Positions 11,401 to 21,531 of a stretch of 64,000 nucleotides of DNA are shown one piece after another. The stretch is taken from NCBI GenBank assembly GCA_017654935.2, contig CM065686.1, forward strand, positions 22,035,232 through 22,099,231. Reading direction: 5' to 3'. How positions within the stretch are numbered: position 1 is the first letter of the stretch; the number at the start of each line of letters is the position of its first letter. The notes under the pieces were generated by a model, which saw only the letters and a program-made list of their open reading frames with translations, searched no databases and had not been told where the DNA came from. Made by a program: the position numbers and the translations under genes. The DNA comes from Phymorhynchus buccinoides (Eukaryota > Mollusca > Gastropoda > Neogastropoda > Raphitomidae).

Positions 11401-14175
11401 CAAGGAAAAACTTACCTCAAGAATGGTGAATTATGACCAAGTAATGACAGAAATAGCTAAAACATGATTACTTGTGACTAAAGGTCCCACCTTGAATATG
11501 CAAATATTATATGGCATCTATATTTTAAAAGACAGTCTGTAGCTATTGAGAAGGTCCAAAGAAGAGCAACCAGATTATTGAGAGAATGCAGAGATATGAA
11601 TTACCTCGAAAGACTGAAATATCTCAAATTACATTCCTTAAAAGGTAGAAGATGGAGAGGAGACCTGATTGAGACTTACAAGATATTTAATGGCCTTGTT
11701 AACATTGATGTTACTAATAATTTCCAACTAACAGATTACAACAGAACAAGGAATTCAGAAATGAAAATCCTGATAGGCCATAGCAATACTAATATGAGAA
11801 AAAAATGCACTGACTAACAGAATTGCACAGATTTGGAATGTTCCTCCTACTCAATGTGCACCTAATACTAATGTACTAAAAAGTCTTCTGGACAGCAATA
11901 AAAAATGTAAACATATCAAAATTATAATGCGTATGCGCAATTATAACAAATGTACCAAAAGAATTATGGGGACACTTGATAGGCCGCAAGGCCTAGGCTT
12001 ATGAGCCAGTTCCCCACTACTACTACTACTACTACTACTGTGACGTAAGTGTCCCGCGCGACCCCTCTTACTTATCTACACCCCCCCCACCCTCTCTCCT
12101 TTTCATTTCTCGACCAGCCGCCACTTTAATTGCCCGGCAGCTTCAAAAGAACGCCGATTAAGGCATTTGTCTCTTTGAAACCCGATTTACCTCCCCTGTC
12201 AGCATGTACCACCTACCGAGGTTAGCTCTCCCTTTACCCCCCCCCCCCTTATCTCCATTCCCCATCACGAGATAGTGATAGCCACGGTCGGATCCCTTTG
12301 AAGACGATTTTCCTTCCCGGAATGTCGGCACGTGATAAGGATGTAACTGGCGCGTGATTGTTCGGTACTAGTATGCATAAAATTATAGCATCATCTTGTG
12401 ACGTGTCGACTGCTATAAACCAATGACAGGCTTTCATTGTTTGAAAGTGAAGGCTATAATTGGAGTAGTGAGAAAAAGTTTTCACACAAGACGCTGAAAC
12501 GTAGCTAGAGCAACACTCACAACCAGTCATAATAAGCCCACTAGTAAGTATTATTGATGGCTGGTGATTGAGATCTGGTTTGTTTGACCCTATTTTTGAT
12601 CTAGATCCTATGTTCAATGATGAATAAGGAGTAGATAGATATGTTATTGAAAAGAAGTGGTAAACATTCTGTTCTATTTATGTGCACTGATTATTTGTGT
12701 GTGTGTGTTTTTGACTTGAACACTTTTGGTACCAGAACCGGAGTTTATGCCTACTAACCCTTTTGTCTATTTTTAGTAGGAAACCTATGGGTCGCAATCT
12801 TGCACTTTATGATACCATTCCTTTCCAGGTGTTGGATGGAGAGTGATGTTGGCTTGATCACCTTTTATGTTTTACTGATCTCAGTTTGTTAACTGAAATT
12901 CAGATTATGTGTTCTTAGTGCTATTGTACAAGGGAAGCCTTCTAGCCGGTTGGGATTCACTAATTCCCTGCCGACTGAAGCCCCTTGTCTCTAAGCCATA
13001 GAGACCTACATCCACCTTCTCCTGTGATTATCAGCAGGGCATCGTGGGCCGGACGATCATCCCGGACTCACAAGCACCAAGACGGGGACGCCGCCAAGAC
13101 GCCCCGCACCCAGAATCCGCGAGGAGACCACGCCTGAACCGTGCCATCCCGCGAAGCCGTAACCGGAACGACTGGGAGCTACTCTCATCTGACGAGCAAG
13201 CCCAGCCACCCCAGCATTCGCCGATCACTACGGAGGAACTTGACAACAGCTAAGTCCCCCCGGACCGCGCCAATCATTTGAACTTTCCTCCGGACAATGA
13301 TGATTAGTGACCCTTCCTGCTTGGGGCTAACCTTCTAGAAAGACAAAAGTCTTGTAAATCCTTTCGGATTCCATTGTTTTTCATTCACATTTTGTTTTGG
13401 CGCCATTGAGCTGCTTTATTATTATTGTTACATAGTCTTATGCAGATTTTGTGAGTAAATAAAATACAAGTGTAAAATAATCCTGAACCCTTTGGTCAGA
13501 CTGATGAGAGTGGGAGTCTTGTAATTTCATGTAAAACCCTACTTCTCTCTGTCTGCCATTAAGAGCAAATCAACCACTTGTATTTCTTACAATCATACGA
13601 GCCAGAACCCGGGCACAAATATAAATTTATTAGATGAAAAGGGGCCGGGAAAGTTGCTCATCTCCCATACCCTAGAGAAGTGGGTTAAAGGCAAATTTTC
13701 TACTTGAAAATTTAACACACTAAAAGTCTTCCCTAGGGACTTAGCCTTTTAACCCATTACCTCGTCACAACTACTACAACTACTAAAGCAATGACAAACT
13801 AAGGTAAACACTAACTTGTGACCAAAACAAGGACAAAAGTAGCTCTCCTCACCCTTGGCCCATGGAGATGAGGACAGGTGGGTCCATGCCGATCAAGGCT
13901 TGGAATGCAGCGTTCACATTTTCGTAGGAAAAAGCATGTGCTGCGTCACCAATCACCACACAGTTGGGATTCTTCTGATCCACATGCTGGAAATCCGGCA
14001 ACAGTGCTGTGTGCCACATGGAAAAAATATAGAACGTTCTGTCAACTCCCTTTCTTCATCTCTCAAAACTACTCTCTTCAAATCATAGTCTGCTTCATTT
14101 CCTTTCAAAGTACTTTGTCCCTTCCATGCACGTGTTTGTGTGCGTGTGTATGTGTGTATGTGTGTGTGTGTGTGT

Positions 14176-14214
<39 letters not shown>

Positions 14215-15165
14215 TGTTCTTGTGTTTAACATATTTTTGACGTTCACTTGTTTCTATTGATTTTTTATTAATTTATTAATAACCTATTTATTTATATAGT
14301 TTAAGCGCTAGAAAATGCCCATTATTATTATTATTATTACTAGCGCAACGCCGAGTACCAGTAACGCCTAGTAATGGTAACGCCTAGTAACGGTAACGCC
14401 AAGTACTGGTAACGCTGAGTACAGCAAATTTCAAGCGATTTGGTTAAGAAACGGTGGAGTTATAAGGCCCCGTTTCCCATCGACGCTGCTCTGAGAGTGA
14501 CGTTCTCCCTAGTAATGGAAACGTCTAGTAACGGTAACGCCAAGTACTGGTAACGCTGAGTACAGCAAATTTGAAACGATTCGGATAAGGAAAGGCGGAG
14601 TTATAAGGCCCTGTTTCGCGTTGGTGCTGCTCTGAGAGTGATGCGCTCTCCCTAGTAACGGTAACGCCTAGTAATGGTAACGCCAAGTGCTGGTAACGCT
14701 GAGTACAGCAAATTTGAAGCGATTTCGTTAAGAAACGGCAGAGTTATAAGGCCCCGTTTCCCGTTGGCGCTGCTCTGAGAGTGACGCGCTCTCCCGATTT
14801 TCTTCAAATTTGCTGCCAGGCTTTGCCCCGGTGACAGCAAGCCTGACAGCAAATTTGACGCGATTCGGTTGAAAACCGGCGGAGTTATAAGGCTCGTTTT
14901 GCATCATGCTGCTGTTATGCGCCTAAGTAATCAATTCGCTTCCGGTTTGGCACATTGATAGTCACCGTCCCCGGTCATATATCTGCCAAATTTGAAGGCA
15001 ATCGGTCCAGAAATACCGGAGATACGGGCGCCGAAAGGCTGGCGGATGCGCGTTTCGCGCATTTGCAAAACCGCGCAAATGACACGGTGACAGCAAATTT
15101 GAAGCGATTCGGTCGAAAAACGGCGGAGTTATAAGGCCCGTTTTGTGTTTCACACAGACAGTACA

Positions 15166-15227
<62 letters not shown>

Positions 15228-16941
15228 CACTTGGCTTTTTACTATATGATAAGATCTTGTAACAAAAATAAGTTACCACAAGTTGCCACAATAACACATG
15301 GCATATCAATGCTATGCCCCCAAAAAAATAATAATAAAAGAATAAGTTCTTCTTCTTCTTCACTGTGCATAGCCACAATCAATCATCAAGTTGATTATTT
15401 GGCTATGGAACCGGGGAGGTTCAAACACTCTTGCCAGAAGAAAGGCCTCAAGTAGGCCCGAAAAGAAAAATGCTAAAGAGAAGAAAAAAAGAAGAAAACA
15501 TAAATAAATAAAAGTTAGATTCTGTGACACTCTGACATAAACTGTTAGTATGATAACACATCTTTAAATCTGGGATATGTGCCACAGAATAAAATCTAAA
15601 ACAACATATTTTCAGACTATAACTTAAGGCAATAATGTTTTTCCCTGAGATCCCTAATGAGTGATAATATCATCATCCATCCCGATTCCTCTTTCTTCCT
15701 TCTCCCCAAAGTATGTAGCCTATTTTTCTTTAAAAGTATTATGCCCTCTCTCTCTCCATCACCACTACCCCCACCTGCCCTCCCATCTGTACTCTGCCAT
15801 CCATCCACCTCCCTTTTCTTCCATATTTCTTAACTGATCAAATTCAGTCAGGGAAAAAATATATCCCTTAGTTAAAGTCTTAAACTGCTGTAATCTGTAA
15901 AATTTGCATATTACCAGGATGCACCAGTAGGTGGGGGCGCAGTGCCCTCTGTTTCAGTATATGGCACACGGCAGGGGCAGGGGGGAAAACCTCTTCCTCT
16001 TTCACGTCAAAACCCAGATCCTGCAGGCGAGACACCAGCTGGCCTCGAGTGGTCGTCGTTTCATTGGTGCAGAAACGAACAGGTAGTCCTGACGATTTCA
16101 ACCTGCATAGTTATACAATCATGGGATTTCAATTCAAAATAAGACGTACCCGTAGCCTGAACAATGTACGTTTTCTTTTTCCCCGAGAAAATGCCAACAT
16201 TGAGGTTTGGAGATTAGACCATGGACGCAACACACACACACTATACATACACACAACCGAACAACTATCATACTAACTATCATACAATAGACATCACTTA
16301 GTACCCCGAGCCTCTGCCTTTTCAATAGATTCGTTTATGTGATTTTCAAATTTCAAGTTGTTATCAACTAAAACACCCAAATTTATCCTTTTCTACGTCA
16401 CAGCCATCAATTTTATATTCAAAGTTAGGATTATTTTTACCCATGCAAATCTTGCACTTGTCTGTATTAACCCTTTCACCGCCAAAGTCGCATTTTAGCA
16501 CCACAGTGATGTAACGCCTATGTCACTAAAAGGCATCAAATTGGGGTCTATTATCCAAAGACCCTATCGTCTTAGTTTTGGGAAGTAAGGATAGACCTAA
16601 TTTTATATATGTCACAGAAGAATCCCCAATACTGCAGATGGATTTTGTTCTCTACCCAGGTAAATTTGATGGAATTTATTGGCTGAAATATGGCTGGCGG
16701 TGAAAGGGTTAAACTTCAGCAGCTAAGGCTCCCTCCTTGGTATCTTTAAAGAGGGAGCTCAACAACTTGTCTTTCTAATCTCTGACTAGGGGGCCATAGA
16801 TCAAAGTAACGGTAAATGAAGGGCAGGAGCTGTGCTGGTCAGGGTTTGGCCCCGGGGACCACTACGGTAGCCGGATTGGTCTTGTCTGGATACTGTGAAA
16901 CAAAGGTCTATGGTCCACCACCACCCTCCACACACACACGT

Positions 16942-16977
<36 letters not shown>

Positions 16978-17421
16978 TTTATTTTTGTTTTGCTTTTTCA
17001 ACACACACTTTGCCCCAAATTAGTTTTCTAATTATTTTATTTTCCGCATTGCGCAAACTCTTAAGTCACTGTAAAGTCTACTGAGACAGCATGACAAGAA
17101 ATTATTGAAGACTTTAAACTTGATCTGCCATTCCTTACTACCTTAGACTTAGTCCACCCAAAAAGCTTGTCTTCTTTTTTCTCTTCCCAACCAGTGAACC
17201 ACCACCAATCAAGTTCAAGTTGATGGTTCTGTCTATGCAATCTAATTTTTGCTCACAGTTTCAAATGCCTTCAAGTTCAACAATGAGCATACCGTGTACC
17301 TTTTAACTGCCTCAACAGAACCTTCTATAGCAACATCTTTGTCGTTGACACAGTTTTTTAACACGCCAGAAATGTCCAAGAGCACTGCACGCACAGGTCG
17401 GTCTCCGAATCCAAGTGCCAT
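5326..17421 (-). CDS. LHPP: Phospholysine phosphohistidine inorganic pyrophosphate phosphatase (complete, 7 coding exons)
   Basis: HAD-superfamily cytosolic phosphatase acting on inorganic pyrophosphate and, in mammals, on phosphohistidine. Coding exons (minus strand): 17421-17300, 16102-15915, 14006-13853, 10357-10294, 7642-7550, 6599-6508, 5422-5326. They join in frame to 810 bases, 269 residues plus TAA; human LHPP has 270 from memory. HAD motif I is LLDISGVL with the nucleophile Asp at D16; motif II region RFCTNE at 50-55; motif III GKP with K188; motif IV VGDD at 211-214. Start chosen at GACGCCATGG, a strong Kozak context; an in-frame Met further upstream at 17,475 exists but has no counterpart in the family. 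Intron 3 carries a LINE and a solo LTR, intron 4 a satellite. The exon 5 donor (GAT before GTGGGT) was chosen because it keeps the motif IV frame. Confidence 0.95.
5490..5871. mobile_element. TA-flanked MITE (GGACTATAAG type), LHPP intron 6
   Basis: Left end TACCGTAAAATGCGGACTAT, right end TATAGTCTGGTTTTTACAGTA: imperfect ~25-bp TIRs with TA at both edges. The end type fits Tc1/mariner-class elements. Related elements are at 6,671-7,224 and 25,736-25,890, and one end at 41,052-41,083. Confidence 0.75.
6349..6478. mobile_element. 130-bp TTAA MITE (AGACCCACCACG TIR)
   Basis: TTAAAGACCCACCACG at left and GGGTCTTTAA at right, TTAA at both ends, internal TTTCTTAAGATTTCTTACCA. Four copies in the window (also 7,704-7,834; 11,194-11,314; 60,411-60,541). 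TTAA target suggests a piggyBac-like source. It lies 29 bp from LHPP exon 6. Confidence 0.8.
6508..6599 (-). CDS. LHPP: LHPP coding exon 6 (HAD motif IV)
   Basis: Encodes [20 protein letters not shown] then [10 protein letters not shown], including the Mg-binding GDD motif IV. Acceptor GCGGCAG, donor ACAG before GTAAGA. Confidence 0.94.
6671..7224. mobile_element. TA-flanked MITE (GGACTATAAG type), 0.55 kb, LHPP intron 5
   Basis: TACCGTCATTTTCGGACTAT at the left, CCGAAAAATATGGTA at the right. The interior is unrelated to the other two copies, so only the ends are shared. Confidence 0.75.
7550..7642 (-). CDS. LHPP: LHPP coding exon 5 (HAD motif III)
   Basis: Encodes [20 protein letters not shown] and on to AAPED, with the motif III lysine at K188. 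Acceptor TTTTCAG. The donor taken is GAT before GTGGGT; a second possible donor four bases on would put exon 6 out of frame. Confidence 0.92.
7704..7834. mobile_element. 130-bp TTAA MITE, copy 2 (LHPP intron 4)
   Basis: TTAAAGACCCCCCACGTCAC at left and TGGTGGGTCTTTAA at right; interior as in the 6,349 copy. Confidence 0.8.
7957..9282. repeat. 122-bp satellite array, ~11 copies, LHPP intron 4
   Basis: The landmark GCTGCATGTTTGCTGCGC recurs at 8,064, 8,186, 8,308, 8,430, 8,552, 8,674, 8,796, 8,918, 9,040 and 9,162: a constant period of 122. Units differ by few bases (TTT versus ATT, ACTATATAG versus ACGATATAG). Each unit contains the palindrome TACATGTA. The first unit lacks ~14-20 bases. Confidence 0.97.
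9413..9551. mobile_element. TA-flanked MITE, TIR CAGTGGAACCTCCCTTATAA
   Basis: 139-bp element with ~24-bp perfect TIRs (CAGTGGAACCTCCCTTATAA and its complement) and TA at each edge. The CAGTG-type end and TA target fit pogo/Tigger-like elements. It sits in LHPP intron 4. Confidence 0.85.
9811..9882 (-). tRNA. tRNA-like sequence, probably a pseudogene or SINE head
   Basis: 72 nt on the minus strand beginning GCCTCGATAGGTCATTGGTA, with an A-box-like TGGTAGAGTG and a B-box-like GGTCCGATTCT at tRNA spacing, and a possible GTC anticodon. Acceptor and T stems pair poorly in my hand folding, so a functional tRNA is unlikely. A T13 run follows within ~14 nt, as for a Pol III terminator. tRNAscan-type folding is needed. 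Confidence 0.4.
10084..10218 (+). repeat. 135-bp dispersed repeat, copy 1
   Basis: Shares GAGAAAATGCCAAC, TTTGGAGATTAGACCA and ACAACCGAACAACTATCATAC with 16,155-16,290, including a CA run at the same place. Confidence 0.75.
10294..10357 (-). CDS. LHPP: LHPP coding exon 4
   Basis: Encodes [20 protein letters not shown] plus Glu, the LHPP segment that precedes the YACG block. Acceptor TGTGCAG, donor GGAG before GTAGGT. Only 64 bases long. Confidence 0.94.
10746..11016. mobile_element. Large fold-back (inverted repeat) element, LHPP intron 3
   Basis: Two ~115-bp arms (for example GCCTAGCAAAGTGAAAGTAG and its complement) separated by ~35 bases. The whole transcript or single strand could form a long hairpin. 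A diverged fragment of one arm is at 28,677-28,722. Confidence 0.9.
11194..11314. mobile_element. 130-bp TTAA MITE, copy 3
   Basis: Right end CGTGGTGGGTCTTTAA intact; left TIR lost. Interior as in the other copies. Confidence 0.7.
11480..12033 (+). pseudogene. LINE 3' end (reverse transcriptase C-terminal fragment)
   Basis: Translation shows [20 protein letters not shown] and [18 protein letters not shown], the C-terminal block of non-LTR retrotransposon polymerases, followed after a stop and frameshift by [12 protein letters not shown] remnants. It ends in an (ACT)n tail at 12,016-12,038. It is 5'-truncated and defective, in LHPP intron 3, antisense to the gene. Confidence 0.85.
12039..13769. 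mobile_element. Solo LTR, 1.73 kb, with 5-bp target duplication
   Basis: The stretch starts TGTGAC and ends GTCACA, the TG..CA ends of an LTR. ACTAC flanks both sides (12,034-12,038 and 13,770-13,774); the target was the (ACT)n tail of the preceding LINE, which resumes after it. An AATAAA lies at about 13,458. No gag or pol frames are present, so this is a recombined solo LTR. Short frames at 12,249-12,617 and 13,031-13,253 are not conserved proteins. Confidence 0.75.
13853..14006 (-). CDS. LHPP: LHPP coding exon 3
   Basis: Encodes [20 protein letters not shown] followed by [20 protein letters not shown] and PPVLISMGQ. Acceptor GCACACAG, donor CAAGG before GTGAGG. The acceptor was chosen because a closer AG (TTTCCAG) gives the wrong frame and would delete eight family-conserved positions. 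Confidence 0.92.
14140..14222. repeat. (GT)n microsatellite
   Basis: GT dinucleotides with occasional TATG steps, upstream of LHPP exon 3. Confidence 0.9.
14338..15150. repeat. ~142-bp tandem repeat, three good copies plus diverged units
   Basis: GAGTACAGCAAATTT recurs at 14,417, 14,558 and 14,701 with GGAGTTATAAGGCCCCGTTT in each unit; more diverged GACAGCAAATTTGA units follow at ~14,842 and ~15,082. In LHPP intron 2. Confidence 0.85.
14985..15235. repeat. Dispersed repeat, copy 1 (related to 52,452)
   Basis: Shares GAAATACCGGAGATACGGGC and GAAAAACGGCGGAGTTATAA with 52,452-52,690. Both copies run into a cytosine/adenine or CT microsatellite. The last part overlaps the tandem units upstream, so the tandem may have grown from this element. 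Confidence 0.75.
15163..15224. repeat. (CA)n microsatellite
   Basis: About 30 uninterrupted CA units. Confidence 0.95.
15915..16102 (-). CDS. LHPP: LHPP coding exon 2
   Basis: Encodes residues 41-103: [20 protein letters not shown], then [17 protein letters not shown] and RPHLLVHPG, all aligning with the LHPP family. Acceptor ATGCAG, donor CCTG before GTAATA. Confidence 0.95.
16155..16290 (+). repeat. 135-bp dispersed repeat, copy 2
   Basis: Partner of 10,084-10,218; same order of landmarks, shorter CA run. In LHPP intron 1 near exon 2. Confidence 0.75.
16467..16712. mobile_element. TTAA MITE, TIR CCCTTTCACCGCCA
   Basis: TTAACCCTTTCACCGCCA at left and TGGCGGTGAAAGGGTTAA at right, 246 bp. 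CCCT ends with TTAA target fit piggyBac-type elements. Relatives are at 29,657-30,100, 36,224-36,466, 42,875-43,177 (ends only), 30,671-30,786 and 63,388-63,985. Confidence 0.9.
17300..17421 (-). CDS. LHPP: LHPP coding exon 1 (HAD motif I)
   Basis: Encodes [20 protein letters not shown] and on to EGSVEAVK plus two bases of an Arg codon. D16 and S18 are the expected motif I residues. Donor AAAAG before GTACAC. Excellent Kozak context at the ATG. Confidence 0.93.
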
Positions 17422-18363
17422 GGCGTCTGCTCTAAACAAGGGAAGTAAGTCGTTGTGCTTGCGGTACGACCACAAAGCTAATTTCTGTACGTCGGTGGGT
17501 TGGACCTGAGAGAGATAGAGAAAGAGACAGACGGACAGACAGAGACAGAAATATGCTCAGGTATTCAATAGAACTTACAAAACTCAATCATCCGAAAAGG
17601 CCCGTAGCATCCATACTGGCGTCTTTTGTAACAGTTAAGGAGGAGGTATATAAAATCTAATGCATTTGATAAAGTTGGAGATTGAGAAATCATTCCGGAT
17701 CAGTAATTACACACACACACACACAAACTTCAGGGCCGGATCCAGGGGGGGGGGGGGGGGGGGGGGGGGTGGCCTGGGTTCTGTAACCCCCTCCCATCCT
17801 CACAAAAAAAGATAGTCATACTTACTGTTTTGTTGTTCTAGTTAAGTACAATTTATAGGGAGTTTTGGCACTTTATTTTGTTAAAAAAGCTTCAGCTTCA
17901 GCTTCAGGGGGCATTGCCCCCTGACCCCCACCAGAATTGCTTGCTGTGTTGATAAAGGCGCACGCCAGTAGTTTTGTTTTGTCTCTTGTGAATAAAATAA
18001 CGTCACCCCGTGTAGCCCTTGTTTGTAACCCCCCCTCTAATGTGCCCCCAGGTCCGGCCCGGCGCTTACACACACACCACCACCACCACCACCACGAAAT
18101 AGAAGTTTTTTTGCAAATCCCACAGAATAAGGTGCAGTCTTGGTTTATGATTAATTTTAGAACATAAGCGTGATTGTTTTGCAAGCTGTTATAAGAAAAC
18201 AACTGAAGAAGAACAAACACAAACATACACACCAACACCCACCCATCATCCCCATCCCCTGCCCCCACAACACACATACACACACACACACATCACAATC
18301 ATTGGGGAAGCCGAAAGTACTGCGCTTGTCATCTGACTACGAAGTGACGAAGCAGAAAACAAC
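17422..18363. promoter_or_regulatory. Upstream region of LHPP, possibly shared with a divergent ORF
   Basis: This 0.94-kb stretch separates the LHPP start codon from a divergent plus-strand ATG. It contains a G homopolymer (about 17,739-17,769), a GCTTCA-rich stretch, short CA and CACCAC runs, and no recognised coding exon. No TATA box or CpG-dense island is obvious. A promoter role is inferred from position only. Confidence 0.3.
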
Positions 18364-18567
18364 ATGGCGCAGCTGAGCAACAAACTTTGGGTAGGCCTGC
18401 ACAACAATAATTATAGAAAGAAGCCTCCTTCTCAGTTGACCAGAGACAGACAGCGAGCAGAGGAGAGAACAAGAACGTTGGCAAGGAAACAGCAGAAAGA
18501 AAAGGCAAGTAAAGAATTTGAATCAGAAACATTGTTGCCTCTCCACACTCCCATCGCCCTGTCGTGA
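18364..18567 (+). CDS. Unidentified short ORF, possible first exon
   Basis: ATG in a fair context (ACAACATGG) opens a 67-residue frame beginning MAQLSNKLWVGLHNNNYRKK and then PPSQLTRDRQRAEERTR, a strongly basic charged stretch. I do not recognise a host gene family; KxPSQ-type basic segments occur in mollusc transposon-associated proteins, so a mobile-element origin is possible. Potential donors lie near 18,505-18,512 (a GC-type AAG before GCAAGT, or GCAA before GTAAAG), which would make this a first exon, but no second exon was found before 23.5 kb. It is divergent from LHPP. Coding status is uncertain. Confidence 0.25.
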   Translation: MAQLSNKLWVGLHNNNYRKKPPSQLTRDRQRAEERTRTLARKQQKEKASKEFESETLLPLHTPIALS

Positions 18568-18623
18568 AAAGAATGTGCTACACACTACGCCTCCATTAAC
18601 TCATTCAAGGTTGTTTTTGTTTT

Positions 18624-19003
18624 TTAACTCATTCAAGTTGTTCCGGCCACATATGTCCAGAATTAAGATAGCTGTCAATTTTATGCATTTGCTTCAAGGG
18701 AAGTAAATCTGTGTGCACTTCTAAACTCTGGTCACTTCTAAACTCTTTGTTCCCTTAGACCACAATTTTGCTTCTGACTTTGCTTTTGTAGTGGTTTGTG
18801 GGGTAACCAATCAGTGTAGCTTTTCTATATAAAGTCTATATATAAAAGTCTGATCTTCCACTTCCCTATGTTTAAACCTGAAGTAAAAACCTGTAATCTT
18901 CTTTCATTTCTCCTTTTGTTTATGTATGTTTTGTTTGTGTGTATGGCTGGAGTGACTTGAGGTTTTTTAATCATTCAAAATCGTTGTGATGCGAATGAGT
19001 TAA
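18624..19003. mobile_element. TTAA-flanked MITE, uninterrupted copy
   Basis: TTAACTCATTCAAGTTGTTC to GCGAATGAGTTAA, 380 bp; the intact relative of the element at 3,513-4,160. An extra TTAACTCATTCAAGG lies just before it at 18,596. Confidence 0.8.
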
Positions 19004-19659
19004 ACAACACGGACTTCATGTGTTTGTGTACCCATCAATGCAGTCAGATATTTTCTCTGATAATTGAGGCTTAGGATGAGCGTGTGTGTGTGTGTGTGTG
19101 TGCATGTGCATGTGTGTCAGCGTGTGTGTTTGTGCATGCATTCATGCGTGTATGTGTGTGTGTACGCAAGTGGAAGATAATAGAGTGAGAGAGACATATT
19201 CTAAACAGACAGCAAAAAGAGAGAAAAAAAAAACCCACTCGAGCATCACACAGAACGAACACCACCATGGAGGCGAGAATTAGTTCATTATTTTGTGCTT
19301 TTTAATCTCCCATGGATTTCAGAGAACCATGCAGTTCTGGCGTTTTTGCACTCTCCAAAAACAAACATTCAACCCATTGATCGGTGAAATAAGCATGTGC
19401 ACAGAAGGCATAAAACAAGACATGTTTTATCAAAACAAAACAAAATGGTAACGAATATATATCCAAAACCATTTTTAAGCTATAAAGAGATTCTTTCTTT
19501 CTTTTCAGTTTTAGAGTTGACTTTTTTTCTTCTTTTTTTTTTTACTGAGGTCAGAATTGTATGCACTGTACCAAATCAAACCACCCAAGGCAATGTGGAG
19601 TTTTGATATTTTGTTGTTTTTCTTGATAGATCTAGATACGTATACCAGACTAACATAAG

Positions 19660-20379
19660 TACAGTGGAGTCCGGGTAAAACGAATTTTAAGGGAACACAG
19701 ACTAAGTTCGTTGTATCAGGATTTCGTTATACATGTACATGTACAATGTATGTTGAAAACAAAAACAGTTCAAACACTCACCAATGATAACCGAAAACAT
19801 AAACTTGACCAGTTTGGATCGTCTGTCTTAATCACGGGATGTACAAGGCTTGAAGAAGTTCAGCAGTGTTTTGGCACACTTTTCAACAAGTTTGTCCATA
19901 AAGTGACAACACATCACACAAATTTAGTTTGTTATAGGCTTTCACAAACTTTTCGATCTTTATTTTGAGCGCGAATTGTAAAGCGACCTTGAGAAACTGA
20001 ATGATCTGTAGGAAGCCTAGGCCTAGCAGACGACCCAGTGTGAATCTAAATGAGTTCACGCATGCGCAGTTCATATTTTCCAACTTCCTTCCTCTTGACA
20101 ACACGTTCTAGCTTGGAGTTTGAAGGCCTAGGTTTTTGCAGCGCATCGCACAGGCTGAGTTCGTTATAGGCTATTTTTCCAAGTAAATAAAATTAGCCTG
20201 GGGCGTAGAACATGTGTTTGTAAAAAGCGGGTGTTCGTTATTTCAAAAGGATTTTTTGTTCGTTATACCCATGGCTTTGCAAGTGACAAATAGAAGGGCA
20301 TTTGCCGGGAAATTGAAGTCGGTTCGTTAATCTCGAAATTTCGTTAAAAGCGAGTTCGTTATAGTTGGACTCCACTGTA
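19660..20379. mobile_element. TA-flanked pogo-like non-autonomous element, 0.72 kb
   Basis: TA then CAGTGGAGTCCGGGTAAAAC at the left, GTTGGACTCCACTG then TA at the right. Motifs such as TTCGTTATA recur at both subterminal regions. No transposase frame. Intergenic between LHPP and OAT. Confidence 0.85.
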
Positions 20380-21531
20380 ACAATTACAAATCTCTCTCAC
20401 ACATTCTCTCTCTCGAGCTTCATACGCTATTTGTTTATTTCTGCATTAAACTTATTTTTCTCCCTTTCTTCCTTAAAACTCCATACCAATGCTTCAAAAT
20501 GCAGAACACATTTGATTTCCTTCTGGAATGCACATTATTCCTTTTCCGATTTACTTTACTACATTGCTTGACATGCAAAGTTCATTTTAAAAGTTTCACA
20601 AACAACAATCAAATGTGTGGGTAGGTGGTGTTATATAATAACATGTTTTTCACACACACACAAAAACAAATTAAATAAAAAATCTCATCAAACTACTTCA
20701 TGTATTTATTATTTCACAGCATCAATAGAAATGTTACAATAGAAATGAAATTCCACTTTTCGGAGAGAAAAAAAAGAGGGGAAAATAGTAACAGATCTTT
20801 GTTACAACCACAAACAAACATATCCAGTACTTTTTTTTTTCAATAATCAAGAAAGTTACAACAAAAATGTTCAAATCAAACAAAAAGGAATCTTTTTTAA
20901 ACGTCTTCTTTTAAACTTGATTTCAGTCATTGAAATATTTTATACTGCTAATGCAACTCAATATTCAAAACAAATATTTGCAATAGTAATCTCATCACAA
21001 TACTTATGCAACTCAATATTCAAAACAAATACTTGCAATAATAAATGCAAGAAAAAAACCATTTTTGTGAACTCAACTACCACTATGTTTTTTGCACTTA
21101 TTCTTGGTCTTATTTTCCAAAACAAAATTAACATTTATAAAACAAAAGGACCTTGAATTCTAAGAAAGCAGCAATCAAGCCAATGCCAATTTAAAACCAT
21201 ATTCCTCACACGCATTGCACAAACTTTACATCGATTATCAACAATAAAATCGTTGCAGAAGAAACATTTAGATTGCGCATACATCTGAACACAATGTGCA
21301 TAAATCTTCATTAATTACAATCACTAAGGAATACTGTCAGGAAATATTTTATTTCACTTCTCAATATTTAAAAAAAAACCATGTTTCTTAATTTATAGCA
21401 ATAAACAGAAAAACTAACACCCCCTCCCCCTACTCTCTTGATTCCACAAGCTATCCAACTTGCTATCAAACCAGTCATAAAAAGATTTCCAAAATGTGTG
21501 CACACTGTGCCGGAAATGCAAATGGTTCAAA
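20380..21531. other. AT-rich stretch, no gene seen
   Basis: AT-rich with poly-A/T runs; a 35-bp phrase (GCAACTCAATATTCAAAACA) is repeated at 20,952 and 21,005. Short frames lack any recognisable domain. Confidence 0.6.

Noticed and set aside
13031..13253. Two opposite frames of ~70 codons in GC-richer DNA
   Set aside because: They lie inside the proposed solo LTR, overlap each other and show no recognisable domain.
17475..17475. Upstream Met of LHPP (54 bases before the chosen start)
   Set aside because: It would add 18 residues with no counterpart in the family, while the chosen ATG has a GCCATGG context and matches the family's N-terminal length.
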